Below the pieces are notes generated by a model that saw only the letters and a program-made list of their open reading frames with translations, made no database searches and was not told the DNA's origin. The translations under genes and the position numbers were made by a program. Shown here piece by piece: positions 50,501 through 63,302 of a stretch of DNA of 64,000 nucleotides (its first letter is position 1; every line of letters starts with the position of its first letter). Source of the stretch: Rhinopomastus cyanomelas (lineage: Eukaryota; Chordata; Aves; Bucerotiformes; Rhinopomastidae); the NCBI GenBank assembly GCA_013400115.1, contig VXBP01002533.1, forward strand, positions 248,001 through 312,000. The letters run 5' to 3'.

Positions 50501-50639
50501 TGGACTTATCATGAGGGTTCAGACAGAGTTCAGGTTTCTGTCAGACTTGGTTGCAACAGAGATTTAGGAGAGAGATAATGTCCATCTCTTCTGAACTGTA
50601 ACTCTGTGAGTAAAGCTGATGGTGCAGCCAGTATATAGC
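44571..50639. other. Unique non-coding DNA
   Basis: About 6 kb without CR1. CAAAAGGTGTTTCT occurs twice in tandem at 44571-44599, right next to the chimeric CR1. At 45590-45610 there is a weak tRNA A-box-like string (TAGCGCAATGG), but no B box. Frames at 45661-45990 (109 codons) and 49001-49396 (131 codons, with the opposite strand also open) show no known domain. Confidence 0.45.
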
Positions 50640-51330
50640 TGGAGGGCATGGATGCCATCCAGAGGGACCTGGACAAGCAGGAGAGTTGGACACAAGCCAA
50701 CCTGATGGGGTTCAAAAAGACCAAGTGTAAGATCCTGCATCTGGGTCGAGGCAATCCTAAGCACAAAGATAGGCTGGGCAGTGACTGGCTGCAGACTAGA
50801 TCACATCTGGAGTATTGTGTCCATTTCTGGGCCCCTCAGTTCAAGAAGGAAACATGGCACTGGAGGGAGTCCAGCGTAGACCAACGGGGATGATGAAGGA
50901 AGTGGAGCACCTACCGTATGAGGAAAGGCTGGGGGAGCTGGGGCTCTTTATCTTGGAGAGGAGGAGACTGAGGGGTGACCTCATTAATGTCTATAAATAT
51001 GTAAAGAGTGGGTGTCAGGAGGATGGAGCCAGGCTTTTCTCAATGTCGTGTAGTGATAGGACAAGGGGCAATGGGTGTGAGCTGGAACATAGGAGATTCC
51101 ACATCAATATGAGAAGGAACTTCTTCATGGTGAGGGTGACAGAGCACTGGAACAGGCTGCCCAGGGGAGCTGTGGAGTCTCCTTCTCTGGAGATGTTTAA
51201 AACCTGCCTGGATGTGTTCCTATGCAACTTGGTCTAGGTGATCCTACTGTCTCAGGGGAATTGGACTAGATGATCTTTGGAGGTCCCTTCCAATCCCTAA
51301 TGTTCTGTGATTCTGTGATTCTGTGATGTG
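50640..51330 (+). mobile_element. CR1 LINE fragment with internal deletion
   Basis: Plus strand, dominant subfamily. The ORF2 part 50648-50800 (LDKQESWTQANLMGFKKTKC, then ILHLGRGNP) joins directly to RSHLEYCVHFWAPQFKK at about 50800. This skips roughly 185 bp that are present in the 14-kb element (15016-15206). After a frameshift, 50815-51237 is a 140-codon open frame through EHLPYEERLGELGLF, DRTRGNGCELEHRRF and VTEHWNRLPRGA to LCNLV. The 3' hairpin is mutated and three TTCTGTGA tail units end it. Confidence 0.95.
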
Positions 51331-54300
51331 TATCTTATTACACACTTGTTTAACATCAACAGAGCAGTTTCAGTAACATATTGGCATTTCATTAGCATAA
51401 AGCTGTATTATGAAACCTAAATTAAACCATTGTTTGAGAGACTTTTCTTTTAAGGTGTGACCGTTTTCTCTAATGAACTACCGGTTTGTTTCCCCACATT
51501 GCACGTTCTAATGCGCATGTCATAGTGCCTAAACACATGTGGGCACCAAATGTGGCGATGCCTTATGCCTGTCCTCTTTGAGGTACCCTGAACGTCCATT
51601 AAAACCTCACAGCTTTCTTTGTAGAGATGGCTTACATCACATGATCCAAACCCCCAACATTTTATCTGGTAAATTTATTGCAGTGGGCAGAGTGAATAGC
51701 TCAAGCTAATCTGTCCGGACTCTCTCTGCTCTTCAGATAAGATCTATCTCTATTCTCATAATTTACAAATTGTTCGGCATCAGCCTTGTTATTTTCATAC
51801 TGCAGTAAACACGAAAGGAGAAGGAAACATAAAAGGTAAAGTGCTTTTTGCGACTTAAAAGAGAATGCAAGGTTGATGTATCCTTTGCTTGTGGTATTTT
51901 TTGGCAAAAGATACAATAATGCAAGTATCTTTCTGATTGATTAAAGTATTGAAGCGTATTCTTTGCTTCATAAATAATGCTCTATTACTTTTCTTCAAAG
52001 ACAAGTAAACCTTGACAGCCTGACCTTTTTCAGGGCAGAGAGTTGTTTCGGTGCCATAAATTATACTGTAAAACGAGTGGAAATGATACTGAGAAGTGTG
52101 TGACAAAATAAGATTAAAGATTACTACACACAAAAGATTGTTGTTTTATTAATGGAGTCCTGTCAGAAGGATGAAAAATTCTCAGCTTTTTACTGGATGC
52201 TGAGATCGTGTCAAACAGAAAATTATTAATGCATTTTCTAAAAGGCAACCAAATATGTCAAAATAACAATATCCTGATTAGCTGCCCTTCCCCCCTGCCT
52301 CTGCGTATTCACTTAAAGCAATTTCAGTGCTTTTCAAATAAAGTTTAAGTGCTGTAGTTCAGCTTGTAGATCTAAAGGAGCACACCGCCCCTTGTCTTGT
52401 GATGTTACAGGCAGGTGCATGAGCATTACAGGAAGACACTCCTCCATCAGAAGCCTGGGCATCTCCTTTGTCAGGATGTAGAGTATCAGGAAGAAAACCA
52501 CACAGTGTTTTCGTGTCCATTATTGTAATGTCTAAGCATTTTAGTTTAAGAAAGATAACCAGAACTGGAGAAAGCAGGACATACGTATCCAAGGAAAAAG
52601 AAGCCTAACTTAAATAAGTAACATTAGCCCTTTATTAAATATTACTTCATAACTTGACTAACTACTTTCTCATTACAATATGTAAAACCTTGCTAAAATG
52701 AAAAGAAGCAGAATATGAGCTAATTTGAAGTGGAGAAATTTGATGTGTTTATTTATAGGAAGTCTGTGGATTTGTTTTGCTTTATGGGCTTTTTCTCCCT
52801 CTCAATCAATGTACCTGAAGGTTCTGATCAATGGCTTTTGGATCACTGACATTCATTGAAATGACAAATAACAATAGGAAGTCAAGGAGAATGAACACTG
52901 TAGAAATCAAAGGTTTTCTTGATGTCTGAATCAGTAGAGTTCACTCAAAGACTAGTAATTAAAAAACCGCAGTCGTGCCATGGAGCAAACCCATGTTATA
53001 CAGAGTCATTATAAATCACTACCCACTGCAGACCATTACGAAGATGATTGGATAAGATGCCCATGTATTGGCTTTCATTATCGTTAACAACACAGGTCTG
53101 CATCAGAATTACCCCTATTACTGTAAGCCCTACAACAATGACAGGACGTGTCAGAAGCTGTAAACACATTTCAAAAGACATGACAGCTCTTGAATACAAG
53201 AGCCAAAGGCTAAAATAATGATTAGACCAGATGGGTTTGCTCACCACCCACTCACTATCTCATGCAAATGTTTCTTCATACCTGGGCCACCCCTGGGCAC
53301 TGCACCGCCCTAGGTGAGATGGCTCAAGTCGTCTTACTCTGCTGGTCTTTCACCTCACATTTGCTTTTCTTTGCATTTTTTACCTTCCAATTTCCTATTT
53401 AGCTTAACTTACTGAGATCAAGTGTCTTCCAAAAAAATATTGTTGCAGTGCTTGTACTGTACAACAACCTCTCTGCTGAATCTATTTCCTACAGCTCTTT
53501 TCCTTTGTGCTAGCAGCATATCTGATCATACATTTTCCATCCTGCTTGTCAGCATTTCCCTTCAGATTTAGTCTTGTGAGGAAAGAAGTGTGTCCACCTT
53601 TCTGAATTTCACCAGCTATGTCCAGCTTATGACTGTCTATTCATTACCCTCCAAAATATCCTCTCCTGGCTATAGTTTCATATCCTCCTTTGTGAGCACG
53701 AACTTGGTGTTTGCCATCTCTGCCACCTCCACGACATGCAGCCTTAGTTTCCTGAGCAACATACAATCACAGCCGCTATTCCCTTCATCCCATTGCTCAT
53801 AGTGCCTGTTCGTTCTCCTTCCCAGCAAACTCCTGGACAAACTCACCAGGAATTACATCTGACTTTAGCAATGCTACAGATTTATTTTTTATATTAAAAT
53901 GTTTCATAATTCAAGATATTGCTGGCGTGTTTCTGCAGATTTGTATCAACAGTCAACATCTCTGTTGACCGGGAACCTCTTGAACACTAAATAATTTATC
54001 AGACTTGATGCAGTGCATTTTTTTTAATAGATATAAATGCCAAGTACCCTGCCAAACCACAGCTTCATTCACAGAGACGTAGCTGTTCATTCACAAACTA
54101 CCTGTCCTCACTCCTGCTGACTGTGCTCTCAGCTGGGAAGACTTGGAGGAAATCCTGCCTTTATCCTCTACCAGTGAAGACAGTTACTCTGGCCTTCCTC
54201 AGTGCCATGGCTTGACTCATTCCCAAGTGATCTGTTGGATAACTCGAGTGAGAAAAGAGATACAAACTCCAGACCCCAGGCCGTTTGCTTGTAGATGAAG

Positions 54301-57300
54301 CTGCTGAGGGCTGGGCCTCATCAGATGATTTCTCAGAGTAAAGTAATGAGTACAAGATGACACTGGGCTGGAAGGAAGTCTCATGTTCTAACACAGGTCT
54401 ACAGCACAGAGAAGTGTGTTTTATCTACAGTGTAACTTTGAAGACGCGTTTGGGGAAGACACAGGCTCATAGAGTTTCAGTTAGCTTATAAACTGGAATA
54501 ATGTGTGTTTATTTGAAATCAGATATGAATTTTACAACACTGGGAATAACATGTTGGGGAGTGCTTTTTTGCAATGTTCAACCAGCTTTGGTTTATTTTT
54601 CTTGTCTATATGATTTATTTTTCCTCTTGCCTTCTCTATTCTGCAGCCCCATGGTCTGTCTATTGGGTGGAGTCAGCTCTTTTTACTCCAGATGTGTGGA
54701 GAAAGACACAGACTAAGACACATACACATGAAACAATCTTAAGATGTTGGATGGGTGCAAGAGCTTCACACTTGCTGTTTCAAATCTTCTGTTACTCCCT
54801 GCAGCTACTCATACTTCCAGCAGTTATTTGGAAACCACTAGCTTCAGTGCCAGTCAACAGTGATCTGTCCATCCTCATGAACCAGAAGCTGTTTGAACAC
54901 TGGATCATAACTTTTAAACTCTCACCATTTCACAGCAATTATGACTCTGGGATTTAGACGTCATCTTTGATGACTGATGTTGTTAAATTCACAGCCCCAA
55001 CAATGACTTGAAGCTGGAGAAAAAGACGTTGCAGTTAACTGTGTATACAGAAGGGAATGGGGAATACGAGATGTTACTTTGATTATGTCAAATGATGGAA
55101 CTGTTCCTTCTGGGTTTGTGCACAACAATCCCCAGCATCTTCCAGAGTCATATAAAATTATTTTAATGTTTTTGAAGTCATAATCTTTTTAATGGCATCT
55201 TAACTCATAGACTCACGCTGTCTTTCTTTAATGTTTCTCAGATTGTACCATTTACACTGGCAACCAAACTCAATTATAGGTATCTACTTCATAAACAGAA
55301 AGCTTTTATATGTGCACTTACTGGTCACTCCTTAAGCTTTTAAACTCTTCACAAGCTCCACTATGCTGTCCAGTTCATTAGAGGCACAGAAACAAATGTC
55401 CTTTCATGTTGTGTCTTCACTTATTCAAGGATGACCTACTTCAACAGAAAGAATGATATATGCACAGGAGCCATTCTGCTCTCTGCAGCCAGTATGGAGA
55501 ACACAAGGAAATGTCCTCACCTCCATATTCTTAGCTGTATGGAAAACCCACAGCTGCACTTTTTACAAAGCAAATGGGCATTATCCAGCCAAAGTCATTC
55601 CAGCCACAGCGGAGAGAGAGAACAAATGAATTCACCCCAATGAATTTTAAAATCAGCGTGTTAAGATAATTCTAAGTTACGCAGCATTTTATGATTCCAA
55701 GAATCACATTCTGACTTGGATTTATTTCGAAACATTTTGCCAGCCATCGGAGCCAAAAGGTTTATAAAAGAGATGGGAAGGCAGTAAAACTCAGTTTCAT
55801 TTTATTATTCTATCGGCTTAGCTTGACCTACAGCAGCCATGCAAAGGGTTTCTATTAGACAGTTCCTCCCTTGCTAAATAAATTGGACCAAAGATGATTT
55901 TCTTGACTGAGAAAATTCTCTGACGTTGACTGAAGAATTTCAGCTGTCTATAAATATTAATGTAGTTAGTAATAAATTACACACATGAATGGCACTTTAT
56001 TACTTGAAACTAAACTATTAAAAGCCTTATGTAGATTGGACTGTAAAAAAAATAATGTAATTAAGGTCAGCTAGGCGAGGCCAACCTTACACATACTAAG
56101 TGTCCTCAGCAACATCTGGGCCTGACCAGTGTCTCTTTACTCATAAGTAAGTCTTTTTCACACTCCTAACTGCCACAGTTATCAACCCAGTGTTCCAGCT
56201 GTGTCTTTCCTTCTTAAAACCATTTATTTCTGCTCACTCACGTGGACCTTTCATTCCTGCTTCTGATTTACAGTTTGTGAAAGGACTGCGAGAGGGAGTG
56301 CTGAAATAAGTGTTCTGGAAACTATTCTGGGGTTCATGTAAAATCCAGATATATCCACGCTCCATGACAAAGAACAATCCCTAAGAATCTCCATGTGGAA
56401 GAATGGAAGAGCCAGAGGACTGGTGGAGAGAAATAATTTAAAAAGAAATCCTGAGCTGAGTTTGCTGTGAATGCAGAGAGCACTTCCAACATCATTTCAG
56501 AGGCCTCCTAAAATCTGCCAGCACTGATGGGTCTTAAAGATGTCTCCCAAAGGAATTAGCAGAGAGGAGAGGTGTCTTATAGAAAACAACTGCATGTATT
56601 CAAGCAAACATCCTCGCTTCCCCCTACTAAAGTATGTTTCAGACCCACACCATCAGTTGAACAGATTTGGACTCCTGTGTACTTTTCTGGTTCCATCTGG
56701 GTGAACAACACAGACAAAAATCCATTAGAATTATTTTATTTCTTGAGCAGTGTGGTAAAAAGTGCTTGTTCTTGTCCAAAACTGAGCCTAAGGGTATTTC
56801 TAAGCTTGCAAAACCTCTATTAGTAGTGATTAATGAGAAGGAAGGATCCAAACTCACTCTTCAATGTGCAGCTGAAAGGGTAACACATAGGCTTGGAGGA
56901 AGAAAATGTGTTTTCATTGACCAGAATCTGCATGAAAGCAATGAAAATACGTAGACACAGTGCAGACACGTGCCCAGCTGAGTTTAAAATGAGGTACTTA
57001 AGCATCTCAGCAGACTTCTTAAACACTATTAGGTGCCTATCTGCATCTTTAAGCACCAAAATCCTAAAATATGGCCCCTGAGAGACAGACTATCACCATG
57101 AATCATATTCCTTCAGGCTCTCTTCAGTCCCAAATATTCAGGACGAAACATCCCTTTGTGACAACCGTATTTTCAAGCTACAGTTGAAGTTAGAGTGTTA
57201 AAACCCTAAAATAATGAATCCATTCCAGAAAACAGTAAGTCATTTCTTACTCATCTGCATAGTAGCATCTAACTGCATGTTAGTAAGAACACAAGAAAAC

Positions 57301-60300
57301 TTTCTTGTGTGAAGAAGTGTGTATACACCAGGCCACCACTGCTTACATGAAGTTCTTCTGTGAAAACCACACAAAAGGCATGGTTGGAAATCGAGTATCT
57401 CCGGGGTGACCCCGCTGTTCATTCAAAATACTCCATTTTAATTTGTTCCCAAATTGTCACTTTTAAAGTTTCCAGAATTGCTTTAAAATGCAATTAGATT
57501 GTAAAAATATGGGCAGTGAAATATGATAGTTACACTTAAGATGATGATATGTCTGTCAATAGTCTGAACCCAGAATGTTCACTCATCCAAATAGGGTTAG
57601 ATCACTGATTCAGCTTCCCTCCAGTAGGCAAATTGGAAGAGGAAGAAGAAAGAGCTGATTTTCTTCCTTGCTCATGACAGTTACCGTTGAATAGGGTGAC
57701 TTTGTCTTTCCCTTACTCTGTCTGTAATTCTAGAAGAATTGCCAACGGCACATTTTTACAATGATTCCAAGGCATCATTCAATACTTGTTTACATAAGAA
57801 TTGTCAGAGAAAATACTCACCTGAAATACAGTTCCCCTTTCTCTATGGCCAGTGCTGCTCAGCAGAAGGATTTTTGAAAAGAAAAATTTCTGCAGCAATT
57901 AATAGGAAATTGCCACCATCCATCAATTTTCATACAACCGATATTCATATCCACTAGGGAGATACATGAAAGACAAACACCTGAATTGCTTAAGGTTGAT
58001 CTCAAGGTCAGTCAAAATGATCCACAGGAAACATTTACAGGCAGCTGAAATTGCTTATAATTTGTCAGTAATCTTTTGGAGCAGTCTATTGGAGATAAGT
58101 TGTGTCTTGGTAATTTGGAGTGGCCAACATGAGTTTTGATTCAAAGAGACAGGCTTTGAGTAGGTTAAATGAAAGAGAACGCGTTTATATAATTTTAAGC
58201 CTTCCAAGGCAGGGAGATCAGTGGTAGACATCTCCCAGTGGTGCTCTCTTACGCTGTGTGGGTTGACGCACCAGTTTGATTTAATACCAGATTATAGAGC
58301 CATAACCTTGTACTTCTTTTTTGTTTGTTTGTTTATTTACTGGGGGGAAAAATAAAGCTCAGTGATTTGAGAAGGTGTCATTCGTGCATGTTTGTAGCAG
58401 AACTGTCAATAAAGCGCATTCGAAACAAGTATCTCAGAACCTTAGGAAATCTATAAATCGGGCGTTCGGCTGGTTTTAATCTCTGTTTTGAAAATATCAC
58501 TATTTTCTCCGTATGAGAAGATTATCCACTGCTGTAAATGTTTTACATGCAAGAAATAAGACACTAAGTAAAACAGAACCATTGCTGGGAAAACACATTG
58601 AAAATTCAGGAACGTAAACTCCTGATAGAAAAAATAAATATGTAATATTTGTTGGGCCCCAGAGAGGAGCGATTTATGGATCAAATCACCAAGGGAGTCA
58701 AAAGAACAGTCAGAGCAAGTATTAATGTAGTGGAGCAGTCATCCAGTGTTAAGATTAAGAGAAGAGAACTAGAGGGCATTTTCATTTTTTTTAATGTTAA
58801 CATTTGTCATCTATGAAGAAGAATAATATCAGATGCAGTCAAAAAGAGTCTATGATTTTGGACATTACACCCTCAGCACGTGGAATTAACCTTTCAAAAT
58901 TCAGTCCTTTGGGGACCTTTCTTCTTCTCCCACATGCTTGCTTTCACCTTTATCTTTAAATGAATAAACTGCACCTAAATATTAGAGAACTGAGCACTCC
59001 CAAACAGCTGAAGATGGGTACATTGGGCAGTTATAAATGATCAGGTTTTTATTAAATAAGGAGAAACCTCTGAAAAAGACCAGAACTCATTCAGATTCTT
59101 CTGCATAAGAGAGATTGCATATGCTGAAGAAAATTCATTGCTATGCTGTTTTCCTGCAGACACTTTTCAGTCTGCATCTGAGCAAACTCCATCTGAAGAA
59201 ACCGCTTCATTTTCTCAATACTTGATTTTTTTTTTGGTTCATCTTGCTTAAAATTTCAGATTCTTTCTTCATACAAATTTAAAGCATCATAGCTTCCAAG
59301 GAACAACCTGTACCGTTCACTTCTGAGAAAGAACATCTGTTCCCCTCACTGCCCTGGTAGTTGTCTCCTGCACCTTTTCTGGGAAACGGAAAATAAAAGC
59401 TACATGCTGGGTCTGGTGCCACCGGTGTTTTGGACAGCATCATTCACAGGTATTTGTTTCTCCTGGAAATACCTCCAGTGTTACATGTTACGACTGCATC
59501 TGTTCTGCTTGTTTGACTTGTTGGCTTCTGTTACCAGATTTTGGCAAGTGACAAGCACCCTGTGGGAGGGTAATTCATTGAGTCCTTCCCTCAGCCATTT
59601 CCACATGCTGACTCCCAGTTCTCAGTGCTTACAGTCTGCAAATCCACAAAAGTCCACTTCACTTTAATGAGCTTAATCTCAGTGTTATTCAGACATTGGA
59701 GATCCCCCAATCCTTTATGACATCTCTTACCTCTACCAGCAGATTGGGTGAACCAATACCGGGCTTTGTGACAAGTCATTAGTGAAATGTTATACAGCAT
59801 CGCTCTCGGCACTGAGTTGGTGGGTCTCCCACTTTATGAACTTCCCCCTCCAATATAACTAATAATTTTTCATTTTTCACCACATCACTGAATCTGCTGA
59901 GATCTTTCTGGAGGAAAAATCTCTCTGAAGGAAAGATGCCAGTTTCATCTGACACAATATTCTAAATTTGAGTTGTATTATAAACTCCTACCTGCTTACT
60001 TCTCTGGTCTTGAATGAATGTCTGCTTCAAAATTTTATATTTCCAGTTGGAATAAACTAACAGATGAGATGAGAAACCTGTGGTTAGCCAGGTAATTTTC
60101 TTTTCACAGAATATGTTTTCCAATCATAAAAAGAATGCTCCATGTCGAAGGATAAACACTATCATGGAAAAAAATGAACTGTTTTGATTTTTTCCTTTTG
60201 AAAGACTGAGTTGATTGTTGTCTCGAAATCCGAGGATTTCCTCTGTTCCAGGTATGGAGAGCCCCAACAACCTGTTTTGGTGACCTGTGCCCTGGCTTGC

Positions 60301-61650
60301 CATGTTCCTCTTCAGGAGACTTCCTTTACAAACCTACCCCACGTCTTCTCTGCCAAAAGACGTGTTACCTCTGTTATGAACATCAATAAAAGCCAATTTG
60401 AAGGCTTAAAGTATTGCCCTCTGAACTGACTATAGCTTCAAGGAGAATCCTAGTAGTAGTAGTTCAGTATCTAGGACAAAGCCACGTGAGCTCAATTTAC
60501 ATATTAATGTGCAGAATTTCCCACTGGCTTTTGTCCCCATCATGTTTGCACAGTACTTTTACAGGTACTGAGTCAAATTATTACTTGTGGTAGGACCAGG
60601 GTCAAGTAGAAGGACTAACAATGGTTAAACAGATCAGGAGCATGTGAGAGAGACCAGAAAGACTGCAAAAGCTCAGGAAACCTAACAAGAACAGAAAGAC
60701 ATCAGCCATTTTTTTTTAACCTACTTTCAGCTTTTTTTCAATCCATCTTTGCTAGGAATTCTATTTCTTGGCAGAACAATTGGACAAAAGTAGGTCTTCT
60801 CTAAGTCTCCAGTGCAGTTATAGCGAGTTAAGGCACAACTGATTCTGACTTGGATCAAACTCAATGAGGTGCTAAATAGATCAATGGTTTCTACATCCTC
60901 TTAATAATATTGTCATGGAATCATTTCATAATTAGGACAAGGGTGCCGCAGTGCCTGTCAATGATCAGATGGCAATTCCTGTGGGTAATGCAGCCAGCCA
61001 TCAACATTTAGTGTGATTCACAGAAATATATAAAAGGGGTATGAATATCTCAGCAAATGTCACAAGGTTTCACCATCTGCATGAAGAATCTTTAGGGCTT
61101 AGATTCTGGCCTCAAGACAGGAAACCCCAAGTAATTCAATTATTTTGGTAGGTCAGAGAGCTCCTGAAAAATTCTTAAGCACAGTTAGGGAAAGTTTTAA
61201 GTTAAAGTATAAAATAAAATATATCATACAAGCTACGATATACAGTAGCATCAGGTCCACATAAAGCTTCAAAAGCTGTTGATAGATTTATATGTAAGTA
61301 TTCCATTTGTATTTGGTTATAACAGACTCTTCAATCAAATGCAACTACTCTGCATTTGTTTATGTCCTGCAGAAAAATAATAAGAGTTTCCTAAAAGCCC
61401 ACAACTATTCGATACCAGCAAAATAGGAGTTCCATGTATAGAGCATTACTACTATCTTAATGGAGAGAATTAAATCCCTAAAATTAGTTCACTGTTTGCC
61501 CTTGGACAAAAAGCCTAAAATAACAAATATCTGCAGGAAGATTGTCAGATCGCACTAGTGAAAACACAGTCCAAATCAGTTTTGTCAGCTGACACTTACT
61601 ATTCTTGAATTATTTGTTCTTATGAAATACTGTCTTTCCTGGACTCTTGG
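51331..61650. other. 10-kb unique stretch without CR1
   Basis: The longest CR1-free interval in the window. No exon, RNA gene or other repeat is recognised. There is a POU octamer ATGCAAAT at 53262-53269 and a short (TTTG)n run near 58318-58340. Many short frames occur on both strands, as expected in AT-rich DNA. The absence of CR1 may be chance or may reflect functional density. Confidence 0.45.
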
Positions 61651-61711
61651 TGACAATTCTACATGTTTGCTGTAGGTCTGAGATAGCTATTTCAATCACC
61701 AAACCTTGTTC
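61651..61711 (+). repeat. Left arm of a 61-bp inverted repeat flanking a CR1
   Basis: From TGACAATTCT to CCTTGTTC. The reverse complement of 62774-62834 matches it over all 61 positions with 6 mismatches and no gaps. It directly abuts the 3' tail of the CR1 at 61712. Confidence 0.92.
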
Positions 61712-62695
61712 ACAGAATCACAGAACCTTAGGGATCAGAAGGAACCTTGAAAGATCATCTAGGCCAATCCCCTGCCACAGCAAGAACACTTAGATCAAGT
61801 TGCACAGGAACATTTTAAACATCTCTAGAGAAAGAGACTCCACAGCCACCCTGGGCAACCTGTTCCAGTGCTCTGTCACCCTCACCATGAAGAAGTTCTT
61901 TCTCATATTTATGTGGAACCTCCTATATTCCAGCTTACAACCACTTCCCTTTGTCCTATCACTAGATGACATTAAAAAGAGCCTGTTTCCATCCTCCTGA
62001 CAGCCTCCCTTCACAGTCTCCTCTTCTCCAAACTAAAGACACCCAGCTCCCTCAGCCTTTTCTCATAAGGGAGGTGCTGCCCTTCCTTCATCATTTTCGT
62101 TCCTCTATGCTGGACTCCCTCCAGCAGCTTTGTGTTCCTCTTGAACTGAGAGGCCCAGAACTGGACACAACACCCCAGATGTGGTCTCACCAGTGCAGAG
62201 CAGAGGGGAAGAAGAACCTCTCTCAATCTGCTAACCATACCCTTGCTGATCCACCCCAGGATGCTGTTGGCCCTCTTTTTGCGCACGAGCACACTGCTGG
62301 CTCATGGTCATCCTGCTGCCCACTAGGACCCCCAGATTGCTTTCTCCTACGCTGCTCTCCAACAGGTCAGTCCCCAACCTACACTGGTACCTGGGGTTGT
62401 TCTAGCCCAGATGCAAGTATAGTATATAACCCTTGTTAAACACTATATACTGGTTATGTCCTCATAAAAGGCTATCAGGTTGGTCAAGCATGACTTCTCT
62501 TTGGTGAAGCCACACTGACTGTCCCTAATAACCCCCTTGTCCTTGATGTGCCTAGAGACAGCATCAAGGATAAATTGTTCATCACCTTTCCTGGGATGGA
62601 GGTGAGACTGACCAGTCTATAGTTACCTGTGTCCTCCTTCTTATCCTTTTTGAAGATTGGAGTGACATTTGCTATCCTCTAGTCCCTCTCCTGTC
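61712..62695 (-). mobile_element. CR1 LINE with reverse-transcriptase core deleted
   Basis: Minus strand, dominant subfamily. Reading in the element's sense: NVTPIFKKDKKEDTGNYR near 62670-62620; then, after a frameshift, ILDAVSRHIKDKGVIRDSQ and CGFTKEKSCLTNLIAFYED to about 62455; a non-CR1 filler of about 39 nt (62415-62453); then the C-terminal part (62413-61790) with GWISKGMVSRLREVLLPL, LPYEKRLRELGVFSLEK and VTEHWNRLP; then UTR and tail. About 450 bp carrying both catalytic Asp motifs are missing, judging by the 14-kb element. Inverted repeats flank the copy. Confidence 0.94.
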
Positions 62696-62705
62696 CTCAG
62701 CAGGA

Positions 62706-62764
62706 AAACAATTAAGATCACTGCACACTATGTTTAGTTCATTCACCAGTGATCTTAATTGTTT
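62706..62764. repeat. Perfect 18-bp inverted repeat with 23-nt loop
   Basis: Arm 62706-62723 (AAACAATTAAGATCACTG) is the exact reverse complement of 62747-62764. It lies between the 5' end of the CR1 and the right arm of the 61-bp inverted repeat. 18 perfect pairs are far beyond chance for this window. Confidence 0.95.
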
Positions 62765-62773
62765 ACCTGATGA

Positions 62774-62834
62774 GAACAAGGTTTGGTGGTTGAAAGAGAT
62801 ACCTCAGACCTACAGCAAACATCCAGAATTGTCA
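62774..62834 (-). repeat. Right arm of the 61-bp inverted repeat
   Basis: Inverted partner of 61651-61711, 6 mismatches in 61. It lies about 80 bp beyond the 5' end of the CR1, so the element and the hairpin form the loop of a structure of about 1.2 kb. Confidence 0.92.
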
Positions 62835-63149
62835 GCAACAAAACCGAACCCATCATACATAGATCCTTCCATTTCCTTTTAAACAGAAGTGCCAAGTTGT
62901 GCCCTGTAATTCCAAAGGACCCCATAAAAGGGTGACTGAAGACATGCTACTGACTGCAAGAAGAAAGTAGAGATACATAAGATTATTAAAAACAAAAAAA
63001 AGAAAATACACTGCCTATAGTGTTAATCTGAGTATTTGTATGTACTGCAGTAAAGCCCAGACCTAAAGTCCAGACCTATTGCAAAGCTGAAACTATTAAA
63101 TATAAAATAGTTTAGACCATGTATTGAAGACATCCTGCAGTTAAATCAC
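62835..63149. other. Unique spacer
   Basis: About 315 bp of AT-rich DNA. Nothing is recognised except an A-rich run near 62985-63005. Confidence 0.4.
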
Positions 63150-63202
63150 AGAGTCACCTATCTTGGAAAAGACCTTCAAGATCATTGAGTCCAACCATTA
63201 TC
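63150..63202 (-). mobile_element. Older CR1 tail remnant
   Basis: Minus strand: CAGAGTCACCTATCTTGG, AAAAGACCTTCAAGATC, ATTGAGTCCAACCATTATC. It is of the third subfamily type (compare 17048). It is interrupted at about 63200 by the chimeric CR1. Confidence 0.8.
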
Positions 63203-63302
63203 ATTGAATCATAGAATCATTAGGGATTGGAAGGGACCCCGAAAGATCATCTAGTGTAATCCCCCTGCCACAGCAGGATCACTTCACTGGAGAAGTTATA
63301 GA
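63203..63302 (-). mobile_element. Chimeric mini-CR1 with inverted 5' piece
   Basis: 63203-63282 is a minus-strand CR1 tail, UTR and hairpin, of the dominant subfamily. 63283-63298 (TTCACTGGAGAAGTTA) is in the opposite orientation. It then joins the tail of the second-subfamily CR1. The architecture is the same as 44431-44570. Confidence 0.9.
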
